The translations under genes and the position numbers were made by a program. Shown here piece by piece: positions 53,682 through 63,115 of a stretch of 64,000 nucleotides of DNA (position 1 is the stretch's first letter; each line of letters opens with the position of its first letter). The notes below the pieces were generated by a model. It saw nothing but the letters and a program-made list of their open reading frames with translations, made no database searches and was not told where the DNA came from. This DNA is from Siccibacter turicensis LMG 23730 (lineage in GTDB: Bacteria; Pseudomonadota; Gammaproteobacteria; Enterobacterales; Enterobacteriaceae). The stretch is from assembly GCF_000463155.2 (NCBI RefSeq), contig NZ_AWFZ01000028.1, positions 62,001 through 126,000 on the forward strand, given 5' to 3'.

Positions 53682-55166
53682 ATGGAAAACACGCATTATC
53701 AGAACCTTACCCGCACTTTCGCCCGGCTTTCCCACTTCTCGCACCTCTCGGCTATCGCCAGCTGGGACATGTTCGCCATGATGCCGCCGGCGGGCAGCGC
53801 CGCGCGCGGGGCCGCTCTGGCGGAGATCGGCGTATTGCAGCATCAGATCCTGACCGACAAGCAGGTCGGCCAGTGGCTTACCGCTGCCGAACAGGAGAAC
53901 CTGAACGACGTGGAGCGCGCCAACCTGCGCGAGATGCAGCGTCATTATCAGCAGGCGGTGCTGCTGCCGGAGTCGCTGGTGGAAGCCAAAAGCCTGGCGG
54001 GCAGCAAGTGCGAACACGCCTGGCGCACCCAGCGTCCGAACAACGACTGGGAGGGGTTCTCGGCCAATCTGAAAGAGGTGGTGAAGCTCAGCCGCGAAGA
54101 GGCGCGCCTGCGCGCAGAGGCAAAGGGTGGCTCACGCTATGACGCGCTGCTGGACATCTTCGAGCCGGACATGACCAGCGCCCGCCTCGACGTGCTGTTC
54201 GCCGATCTGAAAAGCTGGCTGCCGTCGCTGCTTGAGAAGGTGACCGACAAGCAGGCGTCCGCCAGCCTTATCGCCCCGACCGGGCCGTTCCCGGTGGAGA
54301 CGCAGCGCGAGCTGGGCCTTGATGCCATGAGGCTGCTGGGGTTCGACTTCGACGCCGGGCGGCTTGACGTCAGCGCCCACCCGTTCTGCGGCGGCGTGCC
54401 GGAAGACGTGCGCATTACCACCCGCTATGACGAGCAGGAGCTGTTCAGCGCCCTGTTCGGTGTGGTACACGAGACCGGGCACGCGCGTTATGAGCAGAAC
54501 CTGCCGCGCGAGTGGCTTGGCCAGCCGGTCGCCCTCGCCCGCTCTACCGCCATTCACGAATCCCAGAGCCTGTTCTTTGAGATGCAGCTCGGGCGCAGCG
54601 AAGCGTTCCTGACGCGCCTGCTGCCGCAGATCGTCAGCCGTTTCGGCAACCAGCCGGCGTTTGAGGCGCAGAACTATATCGCCTGGAACCAGCGCGTGAA
54701 GCCGGGTTATATCCGCGTCGATGCCGACGAGGTGAGCTACCCGGCGCACATCGTGCTGCGCTATGAAATTGAGCGGGCGCTGATCGACGGTGACATTGAA
54801 GTGGAGGACATCCCGGCGCTGTGGGATGAAAAAATGCAGGCGTGGCTGGGGCTTTCCACCAAAGGCAACTATCGCAACGGCTGTATGCAGGATATCCACT
54901 GGACTGACGGCGGCTTCGGCTACTTCCCGTCCTACACCCTTGGAGCGATGTACGCCGCGCAGCTGTTCCACGCCGCCCGACGCGCACTGCCAACGCTGGA
55001 TGACGACATCAGCCGCGGCGACTTCGGTGCGCTGTTCGACTGGCTGCGTCAGAACATCTGGCAGCACGGCAGCCGCTTCTCGACCTCGGCGCTGATTACC
55101 AACGCCACCGGCGAGGATCTCAACCCGCGCTACTTCCGCCAGCATTTAGAGGCACGCTACCTCTGA
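53682..55166 (+). CDS. M32 family metallocarboxypeptidase
   Basis: 494 residues, all-alpha zinc carboxypeptidase of the Taq/Pfu type, which removes C-terminal amino acids from peptides in the cytoplasm. The zinc motif VVHETGHARYEQNLP (HExxH) is near residue 265, with the downstream glutamate in STAIHESQSLFFEMQ. The N-terminal SHLSAIASWDMFAMMPPAGS and the C-terminal DIHWTDGGFGYFPSYTLGAM are family marks. It starts at ATG 53682. A GC-rich hairpin follows the stop (55175-55196). Confidence 0.94.
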   Translation: MENTHYQNLTRTFARLSHFSHLSAIASWDMFAMMPPAGSAARGAALAEIGVLQHQILTDKQVGQWLTAAEQENLNDVERANLREMQRHYQQAVLLPESLVEAKSLAGSKCEHAWRTQRPNNDWEGFSANLKEVVKLSREEARLRAEAKGGSRYDALLDIFEPDMTSARLDVLFADLKSWLPSLLEKVTDKQASASLIAPTGPFPVETQRELGLDAMRLLGFDFDAGRLDVSAHPFCGGVPEDVRITTRYDEQELFSALFGVVHETGHARYEQNLPREWLGQPVALARSTAIHESQSLFFEMQLGRSEAFLTRLLPQIVSRFGNQPAFEAQNYIAWNQRVKPGYIRVDADEVSYPAHIVLRYEIERALIDGDIEVEDIPALWDEKMQAWLGLSTKGNYRNGCMQDIHWTDGGFGYFPSYTLGAMYAAQLFHAARRALPTLDDDISRGDFGALFDWLRQNIWQHGSRFSTSALITNATGEDLNPRYFRQHLEARYL

Positions 55167-55174
55167 TCCCCTGC

Positions 55175-55196
55175 CGCCGGGGGGCCTCCCCCGGCG
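55175..55196 (+). terminator. GC-rich hairpin after the M32 peptidase gene
   Basis: CGCCGGGGG-GCCT-CCCCCGGCG, a nine-base stem. It lacks a T-run, so it is at best a weak terminator. Confidence 0.5.
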
Positions 55197-55199
55197 CTG

Positions 55200-55213
55200 T
55201 ACAATCCGTTACA
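55200..55213 (+). promoter_or_regulatory. RstA-like box upstream of asr
   Basis: TACAATCCGTTACA against the RstA consensus TACATNTNGTTACA (two mismatches). RstA is known to activate asr in acid. The -10 TATAGT at 55256-55261 puts the box near -60. Confidence 0.6.
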
Positions 55214-55255
55214 CGCCGATACCAATCACTCACTGAACCCCGTGGTGCATCCCCC

Positions 55256-55292
55256 TATAGTTGCTTTCAACGGCCCCGCAGTGGGGTTGAAA
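55256..55292 (+). promoter_or_regulatory. asr -10 element and 5' leader hairpin
   Basis: TATAGT (55256-55261) is a likely -10. Just after it TTTCAA-CGG-CCCC-GCAGT-GGGG-TTGAAA (55265-55292) can fold into a stem with one three-base bulge, a possible leader structure in the asr message. Confidence 0.45.
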
Positions 55293-55317
55293 CCAAAACC
55301 AATTTGAGGGATTCACC

Positions 55318-55695
55318 ATGAAAAAAGTATTAGCTCTGGTTGTTGCCGCTGCTATGGGTCTGTCTTCCGCCGCGTTCGCTGCCGACACCGCTACCGCACC
55401 GGCGTCCGCTACCCAGACGTCCGTGGCCAAGACCACCACCCACCACAAAAAACACGCCGTTGAGCAGAAAGCTCAGGCTGCGAAAAAGCACCACAAAAAA
55501 GCGGCGGCGAAGCCTGCCGAGCAGAAACCGGTAGAGCAGAAAGCCCAGGCTGCGAAAAAGCATCACAAAAAAGCGACCGTGACTGAGCAGAAGCCGGCGG
55601 CACAGAAAGCCCAGGCTGCCAAAAAACACCATAAGAAACCGGCCCACGCCGCTGCCGCCCCGGCTGCTGCACCTGCTGCCCAGCCAGCTGCATAA
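55318..55695 (+). CDS. asr: Acid shock protein Asr
   Basis: 125 residues: signal peptide [21 protein letters not shown], then a propeptide and a very basic mature part made of repeats of [10 protein letters not shown] (three near-perfect copies) separated by Glu-Gln-Lys spacers, ending in an Ala/Pro tail. Asr is a disordered periplasmic protein, strongly induced by low pH, that chaperones other proteins. Strong upstream GAGG. It is preceded by an RstA-like box and followed by a long terminator. Confidence 0.94.
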   Translation: MKKVLALVVAAAMGLSSAAFAADTATAPASATQTSVAKTTTHHKKHAVEQKAQAAKKHHKKAAAKPAEQKPVEQKAQAAKKHHKKATVTEQKPAAQKAQAAKKHHKKPAHAAAAPAAAPAAQPAA

Positions 55696-55714
55696 TCCCC
55701 TCGTGAACTGAGTT

Positions 55715-55786
55715 CGTCTCTGGCGCAGGCAAGGATCAGGCGGTTCATCCCCGGGACCGCCGTGTGCCGCGCCAGAGACGCTTTTT
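55715..55786 (+). terminator. Long Rho-independent terminator after asr
   Basis: CGTCTCTGGCGC pairs perfectly with GCGCCAGAGACG (12 bp) followed by CTTTTT. An inner stem GGCGGT/ACCGCC fills the loop. Confidence 0.85.
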
Positions 55787-55798
55787 CGGAGGCCGCCC

Positions 55799-55879
55799 AT
55801 GTTTCGTCGCCATCAGTTCGAACTGCTTCTGCTACTACTGATCTGCTGCGGTGCCGTGGCGGCCAGTTTCTATCTTTGA
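55799..55879 (+). CDS. ydgU: Small membrane protein YdgU
   Basis: 26 residues, MFRRHQFELLLLLLICCGAV then AASFYL: a basic head followed by one hydrophobic helix. Its place between asr and ydgD, its length and its pattern (Arg-x-x-Phe-Glu-Leu then Leu/Ile run, Phe-Tyr-Leu end) match E. coli YdgU. GGAGG lies six to seven bases before the ATG, within the downstream part of the asr terminator. Expression therefore probably depends on read-through or a short separate promoter. Function unknown. Confidence 0.8.
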   Translation: MFRRHQFELLLLLLICCGAVAASFYL

Positions 55880-55982
55880 GTCGCCGTAGCGCGCTGATTT
55901 CATCCCTTTTTTTCCGCGTCCCGTCTATAGTTAAGCCACAGGGTTTACTTTAATAATCATAATTGCCCCCACAGAGAGTGAT

Positions 55983-56810
55983 ATGCGTAAAACCGTTGTG
56001 ATTTTTCTGGGATCGCTTTGCCTGTCCGCCTTTTTTGCCCACGCCGATGACGGCGGCGACAGTGAAATGAGTAGCAGTGACGTGACCACGCTGTTTTTTG
56101 GTAAGGACGATCGAACCGCCGTGCAGGACCCGACCGACGCGCCCTGGGACGCTATCGGTCAGCTGGAAACCGCCAGCGGCAACCTCTGCACCGCGACGCT
56201 TATCTCCCCGCACCTGGCGCTGACCGCCGGACACTGCCTGCTAAGCCCGCCTGACGGTACGCCCGACCGCGCGGTAGTGCTGCGCTTTGTGGCGCGTAAA
56301 GGGGGCTGGCGCTATGAGATTCACGATATTGAAGGCCGGGTGGACGCCTCGCTGGGCCGCCGCCTGAAGCCGGACGGTGACGGCTGGATCGTCCCTTCCT
56401 CCGCCGCCCCGTACGATTTTGGCCTGGTGGTGCTGCGCAATCCGCCGTCGGGCATTACCCCCCTGCCGCTGTTTGACGGCTCGCGCAGCGATCTGACCGC
56501 GGCCCTGAAGACCCAGCAGCGCCGGGTCACCCAGGCAGGCTATCCGCAGGATCACCTCGACGGCCTCTGGAGCCACCAGAACTGCGTGGTGACCGGCTGG
56601 GCGCAGCGCAGCGTGCTCTCCCACCAGTGCGATACGCTGCCCGGCGACAGCGGCTCGCCGCTGATGCTTAGCACCGACAACGGCTGGCAGGTGATTGGCG
56701 TACAGAGCTCGGCCCCGGCGGCGAAAGATCGCTACCGCGCCGACAACCGGGCGATTGCCGTCACCGGTTTTCACGGCGAGCTGGAATCCCTCGCCCAGCA
56801 GGCTCCTTAA
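55983..56810 (+). CDS. ydgD: Trypsin-like serine protease YdgD
   Basis: 275 residues, S1 peptidase of the periplasm. Signal peptide [21 protein letters not shown]; catalytic triad visible as [10 protein letters not shown] (His), [11 protein letters not shown] (Asp) and [13 protein letters not shown] (Ser). Two cysteine pairs of the fold are present. The E. coli homologue is YdgD, whose targets are not known. The last four bases overlap the end of the convergent c-di-GMP gene. Confidence 0.93.
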   Translation: MRKTVVIFLGSLCLSAFFAHADDGGDSEMSSSDVTTLFFGKDDRTAVQDPTDAPWDAIGQLETASGNLCTATLISPHLALTAGHCLLSPPDGTPDRAVVLRFVARKGGWRYEIHDIEGRVDASLGRRLKPDGDGWIVPSSAAPYDFGLVVLRNPPSGITPLPLFDGSRSDLTAALKTQQRRVTQAGYPQDHLDGLWSHQNCVVTGWAQRSVLSHQCDTLPGDSGSPLMLSTDNGWQVIGVQSSAPAAKDRYRADNRAIAVTGFHGELESLAQQAP

Positions 56811-58966
56811 CCGTGCTGCTGGCGCAGGCTGCGCAGATCCTCAATCGGCATCGGTTCGCTAAACCAGTAGCCCTGTAGCTGGTCGCAGCCCGCCAGGCGC
56901 AGCAGCTTCATCTGCTTTTCATTCTCAATCCCTTCGGCGGTGACCGCCATGCCCAGCGCGCTGGCGATGCGGATGGTGCCGCCCACCAGCGCCGCCGCCT
57001 GCTCGTCGGTATCAATCAGCCCGGCCAGCGATTTGTCGATCTTGATGGTGTCAAAGTTAAAGCGCCGCAGATAGCCGATGCTCGAGTAGCCGGTGCCAAA
57101 GTCGTCCAGCGCCACCGCGGTGCCCAGCCCTTTCAGGTTGGTGATCGCCGCCCGCGCCCGCTCCGGGTTCTCCAGCACGTAGGTTTCGGTAACTTCCAGC
57201 TGCAGACGGTGGGCCGGGAATCCGCTGCCGGTAATCACCCCGGCCACTTTGTTTTCAAACTCCGGGTCACGGAACTGGGCCGGGGAGATATTGACCGACA
57301 GCTTCAGATCGCTGAACGGCAGCAGATCGTGGCAGGCGCGGCGCAGCACGAACTGGCCGAGGGCGTAAATCAGCCCGCTGGTTTCCGCGATGCCGATAAA
57401 CTCATCCGGCGGCAGCGCCCCGGCCGGACGGCGCGGCCAGCGTACCAGCGCCTCCACGCCGATGGTCGCCAGGCTGCGGGCATCGACAATCGGCTGATAC
57501 CAGACGTCAAACTCATTGCGCAGCAGCCCGTCGCGAATGTCGTTTTCAATGCGCAGCTGGTGCTCGCGGGCGTTGTTCAGCTCGGCATCGTAGTGGGTAA
57601 TGCGCCCTTTCCCGGTGACCTTGGAGTGATACATCGCAATGTCGGCCCGGCGGAACAGCTCCGAACTGCTGCACTCCGCCAGCGAACCGGAGGCAATCCC
57701 GATACTGGCGCCGATATGCAGCGTACGCTCGCCAACCCGCAGCGGCTGATTGAGCGCGTCGAGTACGCCGCCGGCAAACGCCGCGGCCCGCTCCCCGGCA
57801 TCGCTCCCGCCCAGCGCCAGGGCAAACTCGTCCCCGCCAAGCCGGGCCAGCATGCTGTCCGGGGGCGCCATCGCACGCAGCCGGTTAGCGATCAGCACGA
57901 TCAGCTTGTCGCCCACCGCGTGACCGTAGATGTCGTTGACGTCCTTAAAGCCGTCGAGATCGATAAACACCATGCAGGTGATGTCGGCCGGGTCGCTCTG
58001 GCTTACCGCCTCCAGCCGCTCAATCAGCGCCCGCCGGTTGGGCAGATGGCTGAGCCAGTCGGTCATCGCCAGCTCGCGGGCCAGCTTTTCACCGCGCGCC
58101 AGCTTGTAGAGCCCGACGCTGCTCAGGGTGATAAACAGCGCGATCAGCGCCGCCGCCAGCGCAACGATGCGCGCGATGTCATCCGACGCCGCTTTCGCCG
58201 CCTGCATTCCCGGCTGGCGCGGTGTCCAGTTGAGATAGCCGAGCGTCTCGCCGGCGGCGCTGTGCAGCGGAATGCCTGACGCGTCAGGCCGGTGGGTGCG
58301 CCAGGTCAGATTTTCTATCTGAAAGGTATTGCCCAGATCGTGCAACATCGCGCTATTGAGATGGCGGGTGATCACCAGATAGCGGCGGGTGCGGTCGTTA
58401 ACCTGCAAACGGCCGTTCATCGGGCGGATCAGGCCGATGCCGACAAACGCTACCCCGGCATCGGTGCGGGTGATGCCGGCATAGATAAACTTGTCGTCGC
58501 GCAGCGCCGTCGCGTAGCGATCCACCAGCGCCTGAAAGCCGCTGCCGAGAAAGGTCAGGTCCCGGGCCTGGAACGGCTCGCTGCGAAACGCGCCCCACAG
58601 CACGCGGAAGTTCTCGTCCAGCACGAAGGTGCCGTCATAGAGGTTATTGATCTTATCTCCCGCCCCCCAGGTGTTATACAGCCAGCTGTGATCGAGGGTC
58701 GGGCGATAGACCTGACGCACCGCGTCATCCCAGACGGCGTTATCGATCACCAGCGCCCACATCTTATTGACCGAGGTCTGCAGCGCTCCCTGCACCGAGA
58801 GCGCCGAGCGCTGCTCGTCGATTTCGTTGGTTTTGGCACTGATGAGATTAAGCGAGAGGTAGAGCAGCGCTACGATAGAGAGAGTCAGGCCGATACCGGC
58901 CATAAAAATCATAACAAACAGCGCACGCGCGGTGGACACGGTGCGCCAGCTAAACGGTTTATGCAT
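56807..58966 (-). CDS. Membrane CHASE4-GGDEF-EAL c-di-GMP enzyme
   Basis: 719 residues. Helix near 15-40, periplasmic CHASE4 sensor ([38 protein letters not shown]), second helix near 275, GGDEF domain with [12 protein letters not shown] intact, then an EAL domain with all usual residues: [52 protein letters not shown]. No RxxD inhibition site precedes GGDEF. Both synthesis and breakdown of c-di-GMP are possible; the intact EAL residues favour phosphodiesterase activity. Inserted between ydgD and mdtI relative to E. coli. Confidence 0.92.
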   Translation of the reverse strand: MHKPFSWRTVSTARALFVMIFMAGIGLTLSIVALLYLSLNLISAKTNEIDEQRSALSVQGALQTSVNKMWALVIDNAVWDDAVRQVYRPTLDHSWLYNTWGAGDKINNLYDGTFVLDENFRVLWGAFRSEPFQARDLTFLGSGFQALVDRYATALRDDKFIYAGITRTDAGVAFVGIGLIRPMNGRLQVNDRTRRYLVITRHLNSAMLHDLGNTFQIENLTWRTHRPDASGIPLHSAAGETLGYLNWTPRQPGMQAAKAASDDIARIVALAAALIALFITLSSVGLYKLARGEKLARELAMTDWLSHLPNRRALIERLEAVSQSDPADITCMVFIDLDGFKDVNDIYGHAVGDKLIVLIANRLRAMAPPDSMLARLGGDEFALALGGSDAGERAAAFAGGVLDALNQPLRVGERTLHIGASIGIASGSLAECSSSELFRRADIAMYHSKVTGKGRITHYDAELNNAREHQLRIENDIRDGLLRNEFDVWYQPIVDARSLATIGVEALVRWPRRPAGALPPDEFIGIAETSGLIYALGQFVLRRACHDLLPFSDLKLSVNISPAQFRDPEFENKVAGVITGSGFPAHRLQLEVTETYVLENPERARAAITNLKGLGTAVALDDFGTGYSSIGYLRRFNFDTIKIDKSLAGLIDTDEQAAALVGGTIRIASALGMAVTAEGIENEKQMKLLRLAGCDQLQGYWFSEPMPIEDLRSLRQQHG

Positions 58967-59085
58967 TCGCCGCGCTCTCGCCTGTGGATGTCAATAAGAC
59001 GTAAGTATGAAACAACTTGTTAACACTTGTGTATTAATAGTACTTCATCGCGGCAATTTCGCCGCCTGGTGAGGCGGCAAATCGT

Positions 59086-59415
59086 TCAGGCGAGTTTGAT
59101 CATTACCATGCCGGCCAGCAGCAGCGCCAGGCCAATCCAGCCTTTGCGGTTCAGGCGCTGGCCGAACATCACCCAGCCTGCGGCGATGGTCGCCGCTACC
59201 CCGAAGCCGCCCCACAGGGCGTAGGCCACGGAGAGGTCAATGCCCTTCACCGCCTGGGAAAGCGCGCTGAAGGCGGCCAGCACCGCCACCAGCGACAGCG
59301 CCCCATAGCCGAGGCGGCGAAAACCGTCGGAGAACTTCAGCAGAATATTGGCGAGAATTTCCAGCGCGATGGCGGCGCCCAGCCACAGCGCGTGCGTCCA
59401 CTCAAAGGGCGACAT
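59086..59415 (-). CDS. mdtI: Spermidine export protein subunit MdtI
   Basis: 109 residues, four helices, small multidrug resistance family. [20 protein letters not shown] and the end of the chain match E. coli MdtI. It pairs with MdtJ to export spermidine, the second detoxification route beside SpeG in this window. The start overlaps the 3' end of mdtJ by 14 bases, so their translation is coupled. Confidence 0.95.
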   Translation of the reverse strand: MSPFEWTHALWLGAAIALEILANILLKFSDGFRRLGYGALSLVAVLAAFSALSQAVKGIDLSVAYALWGGFGVAATIAAGWVMFGQRLNRKGWIGLALLLAGMVMIKLA

Positions 59416-59761
59416 GGCGATCTCCCCTGCCGCTGCGCGGCATGCTGCTTCCCGATTTAATCAGCAGAATGCCGGCGATTAGCGTGGCGATGCCGGCGAG
59501 TTTCATCCCCGACAGGCTCTCGTCAAACAGCCAGACGCTGAACAGGGTAATCAGCACAATACCGATTCCCTCCCACAAGGCGTATGCCACGCCGAGGGCG
59601 ATGCGCTTAATGGAAAACGCCAGAAAAATATAGGAGGTGGAAATCATCACCAGCATTAAAATAAAACCGCCGCTGCCGTCGCTGACGCTGGCCCATTTCA
59701 TAGCCAGTGTGCCGGTAATTTCTGCGACGATCGCCAGACCCAATAATATCCAGTAAAACAC
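59402..59761 (-). CDS. mdtJ: Spermidine export protein subunit MdtJ
   Basis: 119 residues, four helices, SMR family. The membrane glutamate of the family is in [20 protein letters not shown], and [20 protein letters not shown] is the conserved third-helix block. First gene of mdtJI, with a GGAGAAG ribosome site before the ATG. Confidence 0.95.
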   Translation of the reverse strand: MFYWILLGLAIVAEITGTLAMKWASVSDGSGGFILMLVMISTSYIFLAFSIKRIALGVAYALWEGIGIVLITLFSVWLFDESLSGMKLAGIATLIAGILLIKSGSSMPRSGRGDRHVAL

Positions 59762-60250
59762 GATGCTTCTCCTGAGCGAGAAATAATATACCCAGCGTTT
59801 CGTCCGTATTTAAACGGGCCACAGCCAGGCCTTAACGGCAAAAATCAAAGGTGAACAGGAGAGGATACTAAAGCGCGGCGTGCCAGTAGTGCTCGCCACA
59901 GGGCGAGAAAACAGAAGGAGGTAGAGCAGATTGGGTAGAAAAGAGCGTCCTGAATTGCTTATCCATATAATTACAAGTTATCCGCGGTGTTGCTTCTCGT
60001 CATTGCGGATGAATAATGTCCCCGGTAGTTAAACACGCCTGTTTTTTACCATAAGCCAGGTATTTACTCAAAACATTTTAAATTATTTACGTGGCGTTAT
60101 CTTTTTGTTAATGCATTAATTAAGGTTGCTTCACGCTTTTTTCATCTAATCCTGCATGCGCATGCAGATAAAGGAAAAATAGTAGCATTATTATGCCGCC
60201 AGCCGTTATTATCCTGTTAACAACAATAATCATTATCCGGAGTCATTAAT
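59762..60250. other. mdtJ / ASCH divergent intergenic region
   Basis: 489 bases, AT-rich. It contains a perfect 16-bp palindrome (60152-60167) and the promoters of both flanking transcripts. No coding frame was seen. The position of the mdtJI control site is not evident. Confidence 0.5.
60152..60167. repeat. Perfect 16-bp palindrome
   Basis: CTGCATGCGCATGCAG, about 85 bases before the ASCH-domain gene. Possible operator; regulator unknown. Confidence 0.6.
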
Positions 60251-60664
60251 ATGGACCAGCTTACCTCGCTGAAAGAACGCTATCCCGGCGCCCACGTCTG
60301 GGCGTTCGGCGACTCGCCAGAACTGGCGGATGAACTGCTCAACTACGTGATCCACGGCGACAAGCGCGCCACCTGCAGTGCGGCCAGCGCCTTCAATGAA
60401 GAAGGGTTTAAGGTCGTCCCGGGGGACTACCACATCATTTTAAACGGCGCCGGTGAACCGGCCTGCGTCATCCGTACCCACACCCTGCGACTGGTGCGTT
60501 ACTGCGACGTAACGCCGGAGCTGGCAGCGCTGGAAGGCGAAGGGGATAAAAGCCTCGCCTACTGGCGCGACGGCCACGAAACCTTCTTTACCCGCGCGGG
60601 CTGCTTCTCTCCCGACATGGAGCTGATCTTCGACGAGTTTGCGCTTATCGAGACCCTGTCGTGA
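60251..60664 (+). CDS. ASCH-domain protein
   Basis: 137 residues. WAFGDSPELADELLNYVIHGDKRATCS and KVVPGDYHIILNGAGEPACV are the ASCH pattern (PUA-like fold, predicted RNA or nucleotide binding). YWRDGHETFFTRAG continues the DUF984-type branch. Good GGAG before the ATG. The stop overlaps the mdcR start by four bases (GTGA), which links it to malonate-operon control. Confidence 0.85.
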   Translation: MDQLTSLKERYPGAHVWAFGDSPELADELLNYVIHGDKRATCSAASAFNEEGFKVVPGDYHIILNGAGEPACVIRTHTLRLVRYCDVTPELAALEGEGDKSLAYWRDGHETFFTRAGCFSPDMELIFDEFALIETLS

Positions 60665-61596
60665 GTGTCGCCATCGACAGCGAGCTGACGTTCCGCAAGC
60701 TCGCTATCTTTATGGCCTTTATGGAGCGCGGCAACATTGCCCGCACCGCCGAGGCGCTGGATATCAGCGCCGTCAGCGTCCATCGCGCGCTGCATACCCT
60801 TGAAGAGGGACTGCGCTGCCCGCTGTTCACCCATAAAGGACGCAACCTGGTTCCCCTCCCCGCCGCCTGGACGCTGTTTGAATACAGCAAAGAGGTCACG
60901 CAGCTGATGGCGCGCGGGCTGGAGGAGACGCGGCGTATCGCCGGCGTCGGCCAGGGGCGGCTGCGGGTCGGCACGCTCTACTCCCTGACGCTGCAAACCG
61001 TTCCGCACCTGATCATGGGCATGAAGCTGCGGCGTCCCGAGCTGGAGATGGATCTCACTATGGGGTCAAACCAGGTGCTGCTCAATAAACTGGAGGATGG
61101 CCTGCTGGATGCGATCCTGATTTCAGTGTCGGAAGTGCATATCGACCCGAAGACCCTGGACGTTATCCCCCTGTTTCACGACGATATCTGGCTGGCCGCG
61201 CCGCTTGAGCAGGCTAACGTCGAGCGCGACGTGGTGGATCTGCGCGACTACAGCGACCGCAAGTTTGTCTCGCTGGCAGAAGGGTTTGCCACCTACGCGG
61301 GCTTTCAGGAAGCGTGCCACGTCGCCGGGTTTGAGCCGGACATCGTGGCGCGGGTAAATGATATTTTCTCGATGCTGAGCCTGGTGCAGGCCGGGGTCGG
61401 GCTGTCGCTGGTGCCAGGACGCATGAAAACCCTGTATGAGGACAAGCTCCAGCTGCTGAAGCTGGCGGAGCCGTACCAGATGCGTCAGCAGATTGCGATT
61501 GTCTTCGCCCACAACCGCGAGCGCGATCCAAACCTGCTGGCGCTGGCGGCCGAAGGCCGCATGTTCGCCCTGAGCCGCCAGGATAAACCGGCCTGA
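60661..61596 (+). CDS. mdcR: LysR-family malonate regulator MdcR
   Basis: 311 residues: helix-turn-helix ALDISAVSVHRALHTLEEGL and RCPLFTHKGRNLVPLPAAWT, then the effector domain, ending LALAAEGRMFALSRQDKPA. The strong likeness to Klebsiella MdcR and the convergent mdcH and mdcG point to the malonate decarboxylase regulator. It starts with GTG inside the end of the ASCH gene (GTGA overlap) and ends two bases from the convergent mdcH stop. Confidence 0.88.
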   Translation: MSVAIDSELTFRKLAIFMAFMERGNIARTAEALDISAVSVHRALHTLEEGLRCPLFTHKGRNLVPLPAAWTLFEYSKEVTQLMARGLEETRRIAGVGQGRLRVGTLYSLTLQTVPHLIMGMKLRRPELEMDLTMGSNQVLLNKLEDGLLDAILISVSEVHIDPKTLDVIPLFHDDIWLAAPLEQANVERDVVDLRDYSDRKFVSLAEGFATYAGFQEACHVAGFEPDIVARVNDIFSMLSLVQAGVGLSLVPGRMKTLYEDKLQLLKLAEPYQMRQQIAIVFAHNRERDPNLLALAAEGRMFALSRQDKPA

Positions 61597-61597
61597 G

Positions 61598-62503
61598 TCA
61601 GGCCTGCTGGCGCATCCGGTTTGCCAGATGCACCGCCACGTCAATGCCGCTGCGTTCGAGTGAGATGCTCTCCCCCTCCCAGCCCGCCTGCCGCGTCAGG
61701 CAGGTCAACACGCCGCCCGGCGGCATTTCGATGGCCAGTCGCCCTTCCCGCTCCCTGGCGGCGATCATCGCCTCCTGCCAGCGCACGGTGCGCGCCATGT
61801 TAAATGCCAGATCGTCGGCGATCCTCTCTGGCTGCCACAGCACGCGCGCGCTGCTGCCGCTCAGGTAGGCGCACCTCGGGCGCGTCAGCGTCACCTTATC
61901 AAAGGCCCGGGCCAGCTTCTGCGCTGGCTCATTGAGCAGCGCGCAGTGCGACGGCACGCTGACCGCCAGACGGTTCACCTTACTGGCGCCCATCGCCAGC
62001 GCCGCCTTGCCCACGGCGGCCATCTGCGCGTCGCTCCCGGCAATCACAATCTGGGTTTCCGCGTTGAGATTGGCGAGGTAGGCCCCGCTGCCCGCCAGCA
62101 GTGTTTCAACCTGCGGCTGGCGCAGGCCGACGATCGCCGTCAGCCCGTACCCCTCAGGCCACGCCTGCTCCATCAGATCGCCGCGCAGCGCCACCAGCCT
62201 TAACGCATCGTCGTAGGCCAGCGCCCCGGCAATGACCGCCGCCGGATAGGCACCGATCGACAGCCCGCTGACGATATCCGGCGTTACGCCGCGTGCCGCC
62301 AGCGCACGTGCGCCCGCCACACCGGCTATCAGCAGCGCCAGCTGCACCGCCCGGGTGTGACGCAGCGCTTCAGGCGTATCGAGGGTCTCCAGTTCGTCGC
62401 CCAGCACCTCACGCGCTTCACGCCAGGCGTCGCTGGTTTTCAGGTGTTCCAGCATGCCTGCACGCTGGGTGCCCTGACCGGGAAAGGTCATGACGATTTT
62501 CAT
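61598..62503 (-). CDS. mdcH: Malonate decarboxylase acyl transferase MdcH
   Basis: 301 residues, FabD-like malonyltransferase. FPGQGTQRAGMLEHLKTSDA is at the N-terminus, with the nucleophilic Ser in VSGLSIGAYPAAVIAGALAY and the His in VSVPSHCALLNEPA. It transfers malonyl from CoA to the acyl-carrier subunit MdcC to start the decarboxylase cycle. It begins directly after the mdcG stop. Preceding mdc genes are expected upstream of mdcF, beyond the right edge. Confidence 0.92.
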   Translation of the reverse strand: MKIVMTFPGQGTQRAGMLEHLKTSDAWREAREVLGDELETLDTPEALRHTRAVQLALLIAGVAGARALAARGVTPDIVSGLSIGAYPAAVIAGALAYDDALRLVALRGDLMEQAWPEGYGLTAIVGLRQPQVETLLAGSGAYLANLNAETQIVIAGSDAQMAAVGKAALAMGASKVNRLAVSVPSHCALLNEPAQKLARAFDKVTLTRPRCAYLSGSSARVLWQPERIADDLAFNMARTVRWQEAMIAAREREGRLAIEMPPGGVLTCLTRQAGWEGESISLERSGIDVAVHLANRMRQQA

Positions 62504-63115
62504 TTATGCCTCCCTGTGCCAGGGGTCGCTCACCAGACGCGGCCCCTGATTGGTTTTCAGCAGTACCCGCCCGTCCCGCAGCCACTCGTTCAGGGAGAAC
62601 GCGCCGTTCGGCGTTTCCACCTGGGTATCGGCCCGGCACAGCAGCCGGGCGATCAGCGCCTGCCAGCCGGCAAACTGCGCCGGTTGCAGCGGCGCGGGGG
62701 CGCGCAGGGTCAGATCGAGATCGCTGTCGGCGTGCAGCACCGGAATGTCGGTGGCCAGCGCGTAGCCGACGCTGCCGGTAATCCCCCAGGGCCACGGCCA
62801 GGCGTGCTGCGCCAGCTGGATGCCAGCCTGCACCGGTGGCTGGGAGACGAACGGCGAATTGAGCAACAGCGCCAGATCGGTCAGGCTCTCCGGCGTGACG
62901 CGCCGGGTTACCGCATCGCGCGCCACCCAGCCGGCAGCGCGCTGGTCGCGGCGCAGCCCGCGCACCCCGACCGGCACGTTTTCGCCGTCCACGTCACGTC
63001 GCACCACCACCGGCAGGCCGCAGTGCCACTGCGTATTAACCCAGGGGTCGGTAATGCCCTGTAGCGAGGCGCGGTCGCGCAGCCAGAGCAGGTCGTGTGG
63101 ACGTGGCGTCATCAT
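62504..63115 (-). CDS. mdcG: Phosphoribosyl-dephospho-CoA transferase MdcG
   Basis: 203 residues. It attaches the 2'-(5''-phosphoribosyl)-3'-dephospho-CoA prosthetic group to the MdcC carrier protein. RPHDLLWLRDRASLQ is the N-terminal mark, and HADSDLDLTLRAP carries the paired Asp of a nucleotidyltransferase centre. The ATG overlaps the mdcF stop by one base (TAATG). Confidence 0.9.
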   Translation of the reverse strand: MMTPRPHDLLWLRDRASLQGITDPWVNTQWHCGLPVVVRRDVDGENVPVGVRGLRRDQRAAGWVARDAVTRRVTPESLTDLALLLNSPFVSQPPVQAGIQLAQHAWPWPWGITGSVGYALATDIPVLHADSDLDLTLRAPAPLQPAQFAGWQALIARLLCRADTQVETPNGAFSLNEWLRDGRVLLKTNQGPRLVSDPWHREA

